Shown: in pieces, positions 26,921-36,381 of the stretch | How positions within the stretch are numbered: the first letter of the stretch is position 1 | Layout of the letters: each line of letters begins with the position of its first letter | DNA from: Palleronia pelagia | GTDB taxonomy: Bacteria; Pseudomonadota; Alphaproteobacteria; Rhodobacterales; Rhodobacteraceae | NCBI RefSeq assembly: GCF_900110115.1 | Contig: NZ_FOCM01000003.1 | Span: 372,001-436,000 of the forward strand | Direction of reading: 5' to 3' | DNA: 64,000 nucleotides | Position numbers and translations under genes: made by a program | The notes under the pieces: model-generated | Seen by the model: only the letters and a program-made list of their open reading frames with translations | What the model was told of the DNA's origin: nothing | Database searches by the model: none

Positions 26921-28846
26921 ATGACCGACCGCCCGAAAACCCCGCATCTCGACCGGATCTCCAGCCCCGCCGACCTGCGGCGGATGGATGATAACAGCCT
27001 GTCGCAGGTGGCCGACGAGCTCAGGGCCGAGACGATTTCGGCGGTGAGCGAGACCGGCGGTCACCTGGGCGCCGGGCTGGGCGTGGTGGAGCTGACCGTG
27101 GCGCTGCACGCGGTGTTCGACACCCCGCGCGACCGGCTGATCTGGGACGTGAGCCACCAGTGCTATCCCCACAAGATCCTGACCGGGCGGCGGGATCGCA
27201 TCCGCACCCTGCGCAAGAAGGACGGGCTGAGCGGTTTCACCAAGCGCAGCGAGTCGCCCTACGACCCGTTCGGCGCGGCCCACAGCTCGACCTCGATCAG
27301 CGCGGCGCTGGGCTTTACCGTGGCGCGGGACCTGGGCGGCGCGCCTGATCCGGCGCTGGGCGACGCCATCGCGGTGATCGGCGACGGCGCCATGTCCGCC
27401 GGCATGGCCTACGAGGCGATGAACAACGCGGGCCACCTGGGCAAGCGGATGTTCGTGATCCTCAACGACAACGAGATGTCCATCGCCCCGCCCGTGGGCG
27501 CCATGTCGTCCTACCTGTCGCGCCTTTACGCGGGCGCGCCGTTCCAGGAGCTGAAGGCCGCCGCCAAGGGCGCCGTGTCGATGCTGCCCACGCCGTTCCA
27601 GCAGGGGGCGCGGCGGGCGCGCGACCTGCTGAAGCACTCGGTCATCGGCGGCACGCTGTTCGAGGAACTGGGCTTCAGCTATCTCGGGCCCATCGACGGG
27701 CACGACATGGAGCAGCTTCTGCCGGTGCTGCGCACCGTGCGCGCGCGGGCGACCGGGCCGGTCCTGATCCATGTCATCACCAAGAAGGGCAAGGGCTATT
27801 CCCCCGCCGAGAACGCGGCGGATCGCGGCCACGCGACCGCCAAGTTCGACGTGCTGAGCGGCAAGCAGTCCAAGGCCAAGTCCAACGCGCCGTCCTATAC
27901 CTCGGTCTTCGCCAAGTCGCTGGTCGAGGAGGCCGCGCGCGACGACCGGGTCTGCGCGGTGACCGCCGCCATGCCCGACGGCACCGGGCTGAACCTGTTC
28001 GCCGAACGCTACCCGTCGCGCTGTTTCGACGTGGGGATCGCCGAACAGCACGGCGTGACCTTCAGCGCGGGGCTGGCCGCCGGCGGGATGAAGCCGTTCT
28101 GCGCGATCTACTCGACCTTCCTGCAGCGCGGCTATGACCAGGTGGTGCATGACGTGGCGCTGCAACGGCTGCCCGTGCGCTTTGCCATCGACCGGGCCGG
28201 GCTGGTGGGCGCCGACGGCGCGACCCACGCGGGCGCGTTCGACACCGCCTACCTGTCGAACCTGCCGGGTTTCGTCGTCATGGCCGCCGCGGACGAGGCC
28301 GAGCTGAAGCACATGGTCGCCACCGCCGCGGCGCATGACAGCGGGCCGATCGCGTTCCGATTCCCCCGGGGCGAGGGCACGGGCGTCGAGATGCCCGAGC
28401 GGGGCGAGGTGCTGGAGATCGGCAAGGGCCGCATGATCCGCGAGGGCAAGGGCGTTGCCCTGCTGAACTTCGGCGCGCGGCTGAAAGAGGTCGAGGAGGC
28501 GGTCGAGGCGCTGGACGCGCGCGGCATCAATCCCACCGTGGCCGACGCGCGGTTCGCCAAGCCGCTGGACCGCGAGCTGATCCTGGACCTGGCACGCGAC
28601 CACGACGCGCTGATCACCATCGAGGAGGGCAGCATCGGCGGATTCGGGAGCCACGTGGCCCAGCTTCTGGCCGAAGAGGGCGTCTTCGACACCGGGCTGA
28701 AGTTCCGGTCGATGGTGCTGCCCGACATCTTCATCGACCAGGCCAGCCCGCGCGACATGTACGCGGTCGCCGGCCTGAACGCCGAGGATATCGAGGCCAA
28801 GGTGCTGTCGGTCATCGGGGTCGAGCAGATCGGGAAGCGCGCCTGA
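26921..28846 (+). CDS. dxs: 1-deoxy-D-xylulose-5-phosphate synthase
   Basis: A 641-residue thiamine diphosphate enzyme for the first MEP-pathway step (pyruvate plus glyceraldehyde 3-phosphate to DXP). The TPP motif is [20 protein letters not shown] (from about 152) with ILNDNEMSI. The His of [10 protein letters not shown] and the transketolase-like pyrimidine domain with [18 protein letters not shown] (catalytic Glu) follow. The C-terminal domain ([14 protein letters not shown]) is complete. The start ATG is preceded by CGAGG. It is downstream of ispA, joining both halves of isoprenoid precursor supply. Confidence 0.97.
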   Translation: MTDRPKTPHLDRISSPADLRRMDDNSLSQVADELRAETISAVSETGGHLGAGLGVVELTVALHAVFDTPRDRLIWDVSHQCYPHKILTGRRDRIRTLRKKDGLSGFTKRSESPYDPFGAAHSSTSISAALGFTVARDLGGAPDPALGDAIAVIGDGAMSAGMAYEAMNNAGHLGKRMFVILNDNEMSIAPPVGAMSSYLSRLYAGAPFQELKAAAKGAVSMLPTPFQQGARRARDLLKHSVIGGTLFEELGFSYLGPIDGHDMEQLLPVLRTVRARATGPVLIHVITKKGKGYSPAENAADRGHATAKFDVLSGKQSKAKSNAPSYTSVFAKSLVEEAARDDRVCAVTAAMPDGTGLNLFAERYPSRCFDVGIAEQHGVTFSAGLAAGGMKPFCAIYSTFLQRGYDQVVHDVALQRLPVRFAIDRAGLVGADGATHAGAFDTAYLSNLPGFVVMAAADEAELKHMVATAAAHDSGPIAFRFPRGEGTGVEMPERGEVLEIGKGRMIREGKGVALLNFGARLKEVEEAVEALDARGINPTVADARFAKPLDRELILDLARDHDALITIEEGSIGGFGSHVAQLLAEEGVFDTGLKFRSMVLPDIFIDQASPRDMYAVAGLNAEDIEAKVLSVIGVEQIGKRA

Positions 28847-28900
28847 GCAACATTCTTTGACGCAGCACATCTTCCAGTTGACTGCGCGGCGAAACGGCCG

Positions 28901-28922
28901 ACTATTCTTAACGAATAGTTAA
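28901..28922 (+). promoter_or_regulatory. CtrA-like box and AT-rich palindrome upstream of peroxiredoxin
   Basis: TTAA (28908-28911), seven bases, TTAA (28919-28922) fits the CtrA-binding consensus TTAA-N7-TTAA. It overlaps a perfect inverted repeat, ACTATTC, five bases, GAATAGT (28901-28919). The site is 52 bases before the peroxiredoxin ATG and stands out in GC-rich DNA. CtrA binding is inferred. Confidence 0.5.
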
Positions 28923-28973
28923 TCCGGCAACGCGGGCAAAGACCCGCTACCCGGTTCATGGCGAGCAGGTCAC

Positions 28974-29705
28974 ATGTTCTTTCGCAAATCGAGCAGTTTT
29001 TTCGACGGCACCGGCGGTGGCGCCACCGAGGCGCGCGTGCCGGCGGCCTATGCCCGGCAGGTCCTCTGGCTGCCCGGAATCGGGGATATCTTCGCCGATT
29101 TCTCGGCCGACAGCACCTTCGGCCGGTTCGAATTCCACGATTGGGCGAAGGGCCAGTGGACCGTTGTCTTCGGCCACCCGCAGGCAAACTCGGCTGTCTG
29201 CGCGACCGAAATCGCCGAGTTCGCCGCCGCCCAGGATGACTTTGACCGACGCAACGTCAGGTTGCTTGGCGTCACCCAGAGCGACATCCAGACCGAGTCG
29301 GCCTGGATCGCCGATATCGAGGGCACCTTCGACGTCTCGGTGGTCTTTCCCGTGGTCGCCGACGAGGGCGGCAAGCTGGCGCGGCTGATGGGGATGTTCC
29401 ACCCCAACTCGGTGCGCCCCTTGCCGGTGCGCAAGACCTTCATCCTGGACGAGACCATGCGCATCCGGGCGATTTTCGAGTATCCCAACGCCATCGGCCG
29501 CAGCACGCACGAGATTCTGCGCGTCATCGACGGGATGCAGATCGTGGACCGCGACGGCCTCTATGCGCCCGCCAACTGGGAGCCGGGCAACACCATGGTC
29601 GTCCCGCCCACGATGAGCGACGAAGAGGCCGAGACGGGCTTCGCCGGTCGTTGGCTACGCGTGAACGCCTACCTGCGGACGGCCGTGCCCGGACGCCGCC
29701 GCTAG
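28974..29705 (+). CDS. 1-Cys peroxiredoxin (AhpC/TSA, Prx6-like)
   Basis: A 243-residue thioredoxin-fold peroxidase that reduces H2O2 or organic peroxides. The peroxidatic cysteine is Cys76 in FGHPQANSAVCATEI. Compared with the usual P-x3-T-x2-C, Pro and Cys are kept and the Thr is Ser. The supporting Arg is in PVRKTFILDETMRIRAIFEY. The C-terminal half is long, as in Prx6-type enzymes. The N-terminus carries about 45 extra residues (SSSFFDGTGGGATEARVPAA) of unknown role. It is convergent with the potassium uptake genes, and a CtrA-like box lies upstream. Confidence 0.85.
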   Translation: MFFRKSSSFFDGTGGGATEARVPAAYARQVLWLPGIGDIFADFSADSTFGRFEFHDWAKGQWTVVFGHPQANSAVCATEIAEFAAAQDDFDRRNVRLLGVTQSDIQTESAWIADIEGTFDVSVVFPVVADEGGKLARLMGMFHPNSVRPLPVRKTFILDETMRIRAIFEYPNAIGRSTHEILRVIDGMQIVDRDGLYAPANWEPGNTMVVPPTMSDEEAETGFAGRWLRVNAYLRTAVPGRRR

Positions 29706-29706
29706 G

Positions 29707-31041
29707 TCATCCCAGGTAGATCTGCCCCGAGGGGTAGCGGACGCGCGGCGTGACGCGCGTGGCCAGGAAGAAGCCAAGCGCCAGCGGACCGACCCGGCCC
29801 GCGAACATCAAGACCATGATGACCGCGCGGCCCCAGCCGTCGAGCTCGCCCGTGGCGCCGAGCGACAGGCCCACGGTGCCGAAGGCCGATGCGATCTCGA
29901 ACAGGGCCAGCTTGAAATCGATTTCGGTGCTGAGCGTCAGCGCGAAGAAGCTGGTGAAGATCAGCAGCGTACTGATGGTGGTCAGCGCCATGACCTTCTG
30001 AACTTCGTCCGTGCCGATGGACCGGCCGAACGCGGTCAGTTGCGTGCTGCGGCGGAAGAAGGCGATCACGCCCATCAGCAACACGAGCACGGTGGTCACC
30101 TTGATCCCGCCCGCGGTCGAGGCCGAGCCGCCCCCCACGATCATCAGCCCGATGGTCAGCAGCGTCGTGCTGTCGCGCATGGCGGCGGTGTCGACGCTGT
30201 TGAACCCGGCGGTGCGTGGCGTGACGGCCTGGAACCAGCCGGCCAGCACCCGGTCGCCCAAGGAGTCCAGTCCGCCCAGCGTGTCGGGGTTCGTCCATTC
30301 GAGCATCGTGAACAGCAGGAAGGACGCGGCGATCAGGATCGCGCTGCCCGCGAGCATCAGCTTGGAATGCAGAGACAGCGCGCGCCAGGACCTCCTGCGC
30401 CAGACTTCCGACAGGACGACGAAGCCCAGCCCCGAGACCACGAACATCAGCGAGATCACGAGGGTCACCACCGGGTCGCCGACGTAGTCGATCAGCGAGT
30501 TCGAGAAGGTCGAGAAGCCCGCGTTGTTGAAGGCCGAGACCGAGTGGAAAACGGCGTCCCACAGGCCGGGGCCCCAGCCCTCCTGCGGGACGAAGCGCGT
30601 GGCGAGCAGGGCCGCCCCGACCAGCTCGGCCCCCAGCGCGACGCCGAAGATCGTGCGGACCAGCGGGCCAAGGTCGGACACCGAGGTCTGGTTCACCTCC
30701 TCGCGCAGGATCATCTGCGAGGGCAGGCCGATGGGAACGCCCAGCGCCGAGAGCAGAAGCACGGTGAACGCCATGAGGCCCAGGCCGCCCAGCTGGATCA
30801 GGATGGCGATGACGATCTGCCCGAACAGCGTGAAGTCGGACCCGGTATCGACCACCACCAGGCCCGTCACGGTGACGGCCGACACGGCGGTGAAAAGCGC
30901 ATCGCCGAAACCCACGGCATCGTGGTGCGAGATCGGCAGCCACAGCACCAAGGCGCCGAGCGAGATGAAGACGGCGTAGATCGCGGTCAGGATACCCGGC
31001 GGCGGCGTCGCGCGGAGCCAGGCCTGGAGCGTCCGCGTCAT
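29707..31041 (-). CDS. TrkH/KtrB-family potassium channel subunit
   Basis: A 444-residue inner-membrane K+ (or Na+/K+) transporter built from four membrane-pore-membrane units. Selectivity-filter-like segments are visible: VSAVTVTGLVVVDTG, SVSAFNNAGFSTF, VTPRTAGFNSVDT and ASAFGTVGLSLGAT. The central conserved Arg region NPDTLGGLDSLGDRVLAGWF precedes the third filter. The start overlaps the stop of the TrkA-like gene by four bases, so the pair forms one unit. Length and pairing favour a KtrAB-type system; TrkH proper is usually about 480 residues. Confidence 0.92.
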   Translation of the reverse strand: MTRTLQAWLRATPPPGILTAIYAVFISLGALVLWLPISHHDAVGFGDALFTAVSAVTVTGLVVVDTGSDFTLFGQIVIAILIQLGGLGLMAFTVLLLSALGVPIGLPSQMILREEVNQTSVSDLGPLVRTIFGVALGAELVGAALLATRFVPQEGWGPGLWDAVFHSVSAFNNAGFSTFSNSLIDYVGDPVVTLVISLMFVVSGLGFVVLSEVWRRRSWRALSLHSKLMLAGSAILIAASFLLFTMLEWTNPDTLGGLDSLGDRVLAGWFQAVTPRTAGFNSVDTAAMRDSTTLLTIGLMIVGGGSASTAGGIKVTTVLVLLMGVIAFFRRSTQLTAFGRSIGTDEVQKVMALTTISTLLIFTSFFALTLSTEIDFKLALFEIASAFGTVGLSLGATGELDGWGRAVIMVLMFAGRVGPLALGFFLATRVTPRVRYPSGQIYLG

Positions 31042-31697
31042 AGGCTGGAGGTGAACGCGCGCAGATCGGCCCGGAGGCCCAGGAGCAGCAGCCGGTCATC
31101 GCATTCCAGCGTGGTGTTGTCCCCCTCGGTTCCGAGATAGTCGGTCCCGCGCATGACACCGAGACAGCGCAGGTCGAACTTGGACAGGTTCAGATCGCCC
31201 AGCGATTCGCCGTTCAGCGCGTCCGGGATGATCAGGTTGACCACGTAGAACCCGTTGCCCAGCGTCACGAAATCCCGCACCAGCGGGTTGTTCATCATCT
31301 GCGCGACCTGGTTGCCCACGTCGACCTCGGGGTGGATCACGCGCTCGACCCCCAGGCGCGACAGGATGCGGTGATGGGTCTTGGACGTGGCCTTGGCCCA
31401 GATCGTTTCGACCCCGATCACCTTGAGGTTCATGGTGGCCAGCACGCTGGCCTCGAGGTCGTGGCCCATGGAAACAAGCGCCGCGTCGCATTCGCCGACG
31501 CCCGCCTCGCGCAGGGCCGCCTCGTCGCGCACGTCGAGGATCAGAGCTTGGTCCAGCTTGTCGGCCATGGCGTTGACGACCTTGTCGTCGCCGTCGATGC
31601 CGATGACGTAGTTCTCGAAGCGGGCAAGTTCGGTCGCGACCGTCGCGCCGAAATTTCCCAGCCCGAGCACGGCGAAACTGCCTTTCTTCTCGGCCAT
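31038..31697 (-). CDS. TrkA/KtrA-family potassium uptake regulatory subunit
   Basis: A 219-residue cytoplasmic RCK protein. The N-terminal Rossmann domain has the nucleotide motif AVLGLGNFGATVATEL (residues 9-24) and the acidic ribose-binding end of strand 2 (GIDGDD). The C-terminal RCK_C domain (about 135-219) includes LGDLNLSKFDLRCLGVMRG. KtrA-type subunits form an octameric ring that gates KtrB in response to ATP/ADP or c-di-AMP. It is the first gene of the pair and overlaps the channel gene start. Confidence 0.93.
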   Translation of the reverse strand: MAEKKGSFAVLGLGNFGATVATELARFENYVIGIDGDDKVVNAMADKLDQALILDVRDEAALREAGVGECDAALVSMGHDLEASVLATMNLKVIGVETIWAKATSKTHHRILSRLGVERVIHPEVDVGNQVAQMMNNPLVRDFVTLGNGFYVVNLIIPDALNGESLGDLNLSKFDLRCLGVMRGTDYLGTEGDNTTLECDDRLLLLGLRADLRAFTSSL

Positions 31698-31790
31698 GGT
31701 TCCCAGCCCTTCATTCGGTTGGGAAGAAGGGTATCGCGGGCGCGGGGGAAGTCGAGGCCGCGCCGCATCAAGATTTGCGCCGGGACCGCG

Positions 31791-32648
31791 CTAGTCGCCG
31801 CCCTTCAGCAGCGCGGCGAGCCCGTCGCGGTAGGTCGGGTGGATTAGCTTCACCCCCAGTTCCGACTTGATGCGGTCGTTCCGCACGCGCTTGCTTTCGG
31901 CGTAGAAGCTGCGCGCCATGGGGGTCATGTCGGCGTCGTCGAAGGCGATCGCCGGGGGGCGCGGCACGCCCAGCAAGTCGGCGGCGTGGGCGATCACGTC
32001 CTCGGGCGGGGCCGGGTCGTCGTCGCAGAGATTGTAGACCGCGCCGGGATTGGGGCGGTCGATCGAGGCCGCGAGCACCTGCGCGATGTCGTCCACGTGG
32101 ATGCGGCTGAACACCTGTCCGGGCTTGACGATCCGCCGCGCGGTGCCCGCGCGCACCTTGGCGAAGGGGCCGCGGCCGGGGCCGTAGATCCCCGCAAGCC
32201 GGAAGATTTGCAGCGGCAGGCCGGTGTCCCGGGCGAGGTCCTGCCACGCCGTTTCGGCCGCGACGCGGGCCACGCCGCGCCGGGTCGAGGGCGTCAGCGC
32301 CGTGTCCTCGTCCACCCAGCCGCCGCCGTGGTCGCCGTATACCCCCGTGGTCGACAGGTAGCCCACCCACAGCAGGTGCGGCGCGGCCTGCGCGATGGCG
32401 TCGCGGGCGACGGCCAGCGTGGGGTCGGTGCCATCGTCCGGCCCGGCCGAGATCAGCAGATGCGTGGCGCGCGCCAGCGCGGGCCCCGGGTCGTCGCCGG
32501 GAAAGATCATCGGCGTGACGCCGGTGGCCGCGATTGCGCCGGCCTTGTCGGCGCTGCGCGTGGTGCCGGTGATGCGCCAGCCACGCTTCAGCAGGATCGG
32601 CGCGAGCGCGCGGGCGGAAAAGCCGTGACCGAAGGACAGGAGGTTCAT
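31791..32648 (-). CDS. NAD(P)-dependent epimerase-like Rossmann protein (YeeZ type)
   Basis: A 285-residue extended-SDR-like protein. The N-terminus MNLLSFGHGFSARALAPILL carries a modified Rossmann motif (GHGFSA). WVGYLSTTGVYGDHGGGWVD holds the catalytic-type Ser/Tyr region, although the usual YxxxK is not evident; RVAAETAW occupies its place. IHVDDIAQVLAASIDRP is typical of NAD-dependent epimerases. These proteins resemble E. coli YeeZ and have no proven substrate. It stands alone; copy 3 of the dispersed element lies behind its start. Confidence 0.82.
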   Translation of the reverse strand: MNLLSFGHGFSARALAPILLKRGWRITGTTRSADKAGAIAATGVTPMIFPGDDPGPALARATHLLISAGPDDGTDPTLAVARDAIAQAAPHLLWVGYLSTTGVYGDHGGGWVDEDTALTPSTRRGVARVAAETAWQDLARDTGLPLQIFRLAGIYGPGRGPFAKVRAGTARRIVKPGQVFSRIHVDDIAQVLAASIDRPNPGAVYNLCDDDPAPPEDVIAHAADLLGVPRPPAIAFDDADMTPMARSFYAESKRVRNDRIKSELGVKLIHPTYRDGLAALLKGGD

Positions 32649-32713
32649 GGGAACGGCGTAGACGGGCGGTGGGCCCTGATCAAGCCCGGGCCGTGGCGCG
32701 GGGGGTGAGATGC

Positions 32714-32768
32714 GTGGGGGCTGCCTGCCCCCACACCCCCGGAGGTATTTGGGGAAAGATGAAGGGCG
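32714..32768. repeat. Dispersed hairpin plus 24-base core element, copy 3
   Basis: Stem GTGGGGGC (32714-32721), loop TGCCT, GCCCCCAC (32727-32734), then the core at 32743-32766: AGGTATTT, GG, GGAAAGATGAAGGG. Both flanking genes are on the minus strand, so this copy is opposite to local transcription. Confidence 0.85.
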
Positions 32769-32815
32769 GGGGCGAGACCGTCTGGCGAGGCCCGGCCGGG
32801 CGGCCCGTTCGCGGA

Positions 32816-33779
32816 TCAGTCGGTGAGCAGATGCAGCACGGCGCGCTCGGCGATGCGCAGGCCGCGCCGATCGGGCGCGGCGTCGGCCAGCGCGGCTCGG
32901 TCGTCCGGATCACAGTCGGTGAGGGCGATCGCGTCGGGGTGGATGTAGCTGTTGCGCGCGATGGTCGGCGTGTTGCCGAGCCGGTTGGCGGCGGCCTCGG
33001 CCATGGCCTTGATCGTCAGGCGGTCCTCTTTCAACGCGATCTCCATCGCGGCGGTGGTGCCGTTCCAGGTCCGGAAGGTCTTGGCGGTGAATCCGTCCTG
33101 CCCGGTGATGTCGTGCAGAAGCTCGTTCACCTGGGTCGACGTGACCTCGTGCGCCGCGCCCGCGTCGTCGAGCCAGGTGACCAGCGTCGCGCCGGGCAGG
33201 TCGTCAAGCTGGTGGAGCACCTGCGCCAGGCGCTTGTCGCGCAGGCTGCGCTTTATGGTGGCGCCGCCCTTGCCGGGATAGCGGAGCTTCAGCGCGTCGG
33301 GGCCGAGCTGGACGTGCCGGGGCCGCAGCGTGGTGGCGCCGTAGGTGCCGTTCTCCTCGGCGTAGTCGCGGTTGCCCACGCGCAAGGACAGCCGGTCGAT
33401 CATCGCCAGCACCGCCGCCGTGGCCACCGCGCGGTCGCCCGCCGCGCCTTGCAGGTCGCGCCGGATGCGCTGCCGGATCGCCGGCAGGGCCGCGCCGAAC
33501 CCGGCGAGCGCGGAAGGCGGTCCATGCCGTGTGGTAGCGGTACTGCTTGCGGTCGCGGTCGTCGCGCCCGGTGGCCTGCAGGTGGCCGTCGGCGCGGGGG
33601 CAGATCCAGACATCGCCATAGGCGGGCGGCACGGCCAGCGCGTCCAGGCGCCGCCGCTCGGCCCGGTCGTCGATGCGGGTGCCGTCGGGCGCGGTGTAGG
33701 ACCAGCCGCGCCCGGCCCGCCGCCGGGTGATGCCGGGCCGGGTGTCGGGGTAGTAGACCAGGTCGGGTACATCCTTCAT
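32816..33779 (-). pseudogene. Frameshifted type IB DNA topoisomerase
   Basis: The reading frame of a poxvirus/eukaryote-like topoisomerase IB is split. The N-terminal part from ATG 33779 (MKDVPDLVYYPDTRPGITRR through RKQYRYHTAWTAFR) is in one frame. The rest (ALAGFGAALPAIRQRIRRDL to the stop at 32816) is in another, and the switch falls at about 33505-33517. Homologues have roughly seven residues (type DATKYDR) between these blocks, so loss of about 20 bases best explains it. The catalytic parts after the break are intact (KRSLRDKRLA, TAKTFRTWNGT and the Tyr of ARNSYIHP). It could be a recent pseudogene, an assembly error or, less likely, a recoding site. Confidence 0.8.
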
Positions 33780-33885
33780 CGTGCCCGTCAACACCCGCCC
33801 GGAACGCGCGGTTCCGCGCCGGCCTTGCTTGTGGGGAAGGGGCCTTTTCGCTAAGCCTCGCGCAACCCCCGAGGAGCCGCGATCC

Positions 33886-35367
33886 ATGACAGAACCCCGC
33901 AGCCTGCCCATCGAAAGCCCCGAGGCGCCGCAGCCCCAGGCGTTCACCGATCCCGACGCGGCGGTCGCGCGCCTGAAGGAGCTGTACGACCAGGCGTCGC
34001 AGTTCCTGTGCGACCGGTTCACCGCCGCCATCGGGGGCGAAACGCCGCAGGCCCGCTACCGCGCGTTCTATCCCGAGATCCGGATGACGACGACGACCTA
34101 CGGCACCACCGACAGCCGCCTGAGCTTCGGCCACGTGGCGGTGCCGGGGCGGTACTCCACCACGATCACCCGGCCGGACCTGTTCGCCAACTACCTGCGC
34201 CAGCAGCTGCGGTTCCTGCTGACGAACCAGGACGTGCCGGTCATCATCGGCGCGTCCGAGACGCCGATGCCGGTGCATTTCGCCGTGGCCAACAGCCCCG
34301 GCCTGACCGTGCCGCAGGAAGGCGCGGCGGATTTCGTGCTGCGCGACGTGTTCGACGTGCCCGATCTCAGCACCACCCACGACGCCATCGTGAGCGGTGA
34401 GGGCTTCACCTACGAGGACGGATCGGGGCCGCTGGCGCCCTTCACCGCGCAGCGCATCGACTATTCGCTGGCGCGCCTGTCCCATTACACCGCGACCGAC
34501 GCCGAGCATTTCCAGAACCACGTGCTGTTCACGAACTACCAGTTCTACATCGAGGAGTTCGAGGCCTACGCCCGCCAGGCGCTGGCCGATCCCGACAGCG
34601 GCTATACCGCCTTCGTGGGGCCGGGCAACGTGGTGATCACCGACCCCGAGGCGCCGCTGCCCGCGCCCGCCAAGATGCCGCAGATGCCGACCTATCACCT
34701 CGTGCGCGACAAGGGGCAGGGCATCACCATGGTCAATATCGGCATCGGCCCGTCGAACGCGAAGACCGCGACCGACCACATCGCCGTGCTGCGCCCCCAT
34801 GCCTGGCTGATGGTCGGCCACTGCGCGGGGCTGCGCAATTCGCAGCGGCTGGGCGATTTCGTGCTGGCCCACGGGTATCTGCGCGAGGATCACGTTCTGG
34901 ACGACGACCTGCCGGTCTGGGTGCCGATCCCGGCGCTGGCCGAGATCCAGATCGCGCTGGAGGACGCTGTCGAGGCGGTGGCCGAGCTGGAAGGCTACGA
35001 GCTGAAGCGCATCATGCGGACGGGCACCGTGGCCACCATCGACAACCGCAACTGGGAGCTGCGCGACCAGTCCGGCCCGGTGCAGCGGCTGAGCCAGTCG
35101 CGCGCCATCGCCCTGGACATGGAGAGCGCCACCATCGCCGCCAACGGGTTCCGCTTCCGCGTGCCTTACGGCACGCTTCTGTGCGTCAGCGACAAGCCGC
35201 TGCACGGCGAGCTGAAGCTGCCCGGCATGGCGAGCGACTTCTACCGCACCCAGGTGGCGCGTCACCTGCTGATCGGCGTGCGCGCCATGGAGAACATCCG
35301 CGAGATGCCGCTGGAGCGGATCCATTCCCGCAAGCTGCGGTCCTTCGAGGAGACGGCGTTCCTGTGA
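33886..35367 (+). CDS. amn: AMP nucleosidase
   Basis: A 493-residue enzyme that cleaves AMP to adenine and ribose 5-phosphate in purine salvage. The N-terminal Amn-specific domain (to about 170) is followed by the nucleoside-phosphorylase-like core, with MVNIGIGPSNAKTATDHIAV, LMVGHCAGLRNSQRLGDFVL and the purine/ribose site SRAIALDMESATIAANGFR. The length fits Amn (about 480-490). GAGGAG at 33871 serves the ATG. It overlaps the EamA transporter that follows by GTGA and is divergent from the topoisomerase pseudogene. Confidence 0.95.
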   Translation: MTEPRSLPIESPEAPQPQAFTDPDAAVARLKELYDQASQFLCDRFTAAIGGETPQARYRAFYPEIRMTTTTYGTTDSRLSFGHVAVPGRYSTTITRPDLFANYLRQQLRFLLTNQDVPVIIGASETPMPVHFAVANSPGLTVPQEGAADFVLRDVFDVPDLSTTHDAIVSGEGFTYEDGSGPLAPFTAQRIDYSLARLSHYTATDAEHFQNHVLFTNYQFYIEEFEAYARQALADPDSGYTAFVGPGNVVITDPEAPLPAPAKMPQMPTYHLVRDKGQGITMVNIGIGPSNAKTATDHIAVLRPHAWLMVGHCAGLRNSQRLGDFVLAHGYLREDHVLDDDLPVWVPIPALAEIQIALEDAVEAVAELEGYELKRIMRTGTVATIDNRNWELRDQSGPVQRLSQSRAIALDMESATIAANGFRFRVPYGTLLCVSDKPLHGELKLPGMASDFYRTQVARHLLIGVRAMENIREMPLERIHSRKLRSFEETAFL

Positions 35368-36245
35368 GCGACGCGCCGGCGCCCGCCAAGGATGCGGCGC
35401 CGCGCCCGCTGGTGGCCGTGGCGATCATGGTGGTCGCCATGTCGCTGATCCCGGTGGGCGATGCCTTCAACAAGGCGGCCGCGAATGCGTCGGACCACGC
35501 GCCGGTCACGCTGGCCTGGTGGCGGTTCGCCGTGGGCACGGTGCTGGTGCTGCCCGTCGCGCTGGGACTGGCGCGGGACCGGCGGCCGCGGCGGGCGTTC
35601 CTGGCGGCGGCCGCGCTGCGCGGCGCGCTGATCGGGGGCGGCATCGTCTGCATCACCACCGCGCTGACGCAGGTGCCGCTGGCCGACGCCTTCGGCGCGT
35701 TCTTCATCGGCCCCTTCGTCGCCATGGCGCTGGCCCGCGTCGTGTTGGGCGAGCCGGTCGCACGCCGCGACTGGGCGGCGGCGGCCCTGGGATTTGCCGG
35801 GGTGCTGCTGGTGGTGCGACCGGGCGCGGACATGCAGCCGGGCGTCCTGTGGGCCGTGGGGGCGGGTTGCTTCTATGGCACCTACATCACCGTCACCCGG
35901 GCGACGGCGCATATCGGACGGCCGCTATCGCAGCTGGCGGGGCAGCTGGTGGCGGGGCTGATCCTGCTGTTGCCGCTGGCACTGGCCGATCCGGTGCCGC
36001 TCTGGCCGCAGGTGCCGGGATTGCTCCTGGGCTCGGGCGTGGCGTCGGGCACCGGCAACCTGCTGGCCATCGTGGCGCTGTCGCTGGGGGCCACGGGGCT
36101 GCTCGCACCGCTGATCTACACGCAATTGCTGGTGGCCGCGGCGCTGAGCGTGCTGATTTTCGGGGATCCGATCTCGGGCGTCGCGGCCCTGGGAATGGGT
36201 CTGATCGTACTTGCGGGGCTCAGCCGTGTGGTTTCGAGGGCCTGA
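35364..36245 (+). CDS. EamA/DMT-family transporter
   Basis: A 293-residue membrane protein with ten predicted helices in two EamA repeats (first VAVAIMVVAMSLIPVGDAFN, second after ADMQPGVLWAVGAGCFYGTY). It starts at a GTG overlapping the amn stop (GTGA), so it is translationally coupled to amn. A role in moving a purine-related or ribose-related product is possible from context but not shown. The substrate cannot be told from sequence. Confidence 0.85.
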   Translation: MSDAPAPAKDAAPRPLVAVAIMVVAMSLIPVGDAFNKAAANASDHAPVTLAWWRFAVGTVLVLPVALGLARDRRPRRAFLAAAALRGALIGGGIVCITTALTQVPLADAFGAFFIGPFVAMALARVVLGEPVARRDWAAAALGFAGVLLVVRPGADMQPGVLWAVGAGCFYGTYITVTRATAHIGRPLSQLAGQLVAGLILLLPLALADPVPLWPQVPGLLLGSGVASGTGNLLAIVALSLGATGLLAPLIYTQLLVAAALSVLIFGDPISGVAALGMGLIVLAGLSRVVSRA

Positions 36246-36381
36246 TTGCGCGTAATTTTCGTGTTATAGACGATTGTACCCCTTGTTTTCCTTGACCTGA
36301 CAGCCCCTAGGCGTTGTGTTGATGCCATAGATGGCGGTTTATCCGCTGGACGACAGGCAAGAATGCACGAGGAGAGCACTG

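Noticed and set aside
26892-26923. Repeated GTTGACATGAC just before and over the dxs start
   Set aside because: It can be read as TTGACA-17-TGACAT, but then the -10 box would overlap the start codon; more likely a chance local duplication.
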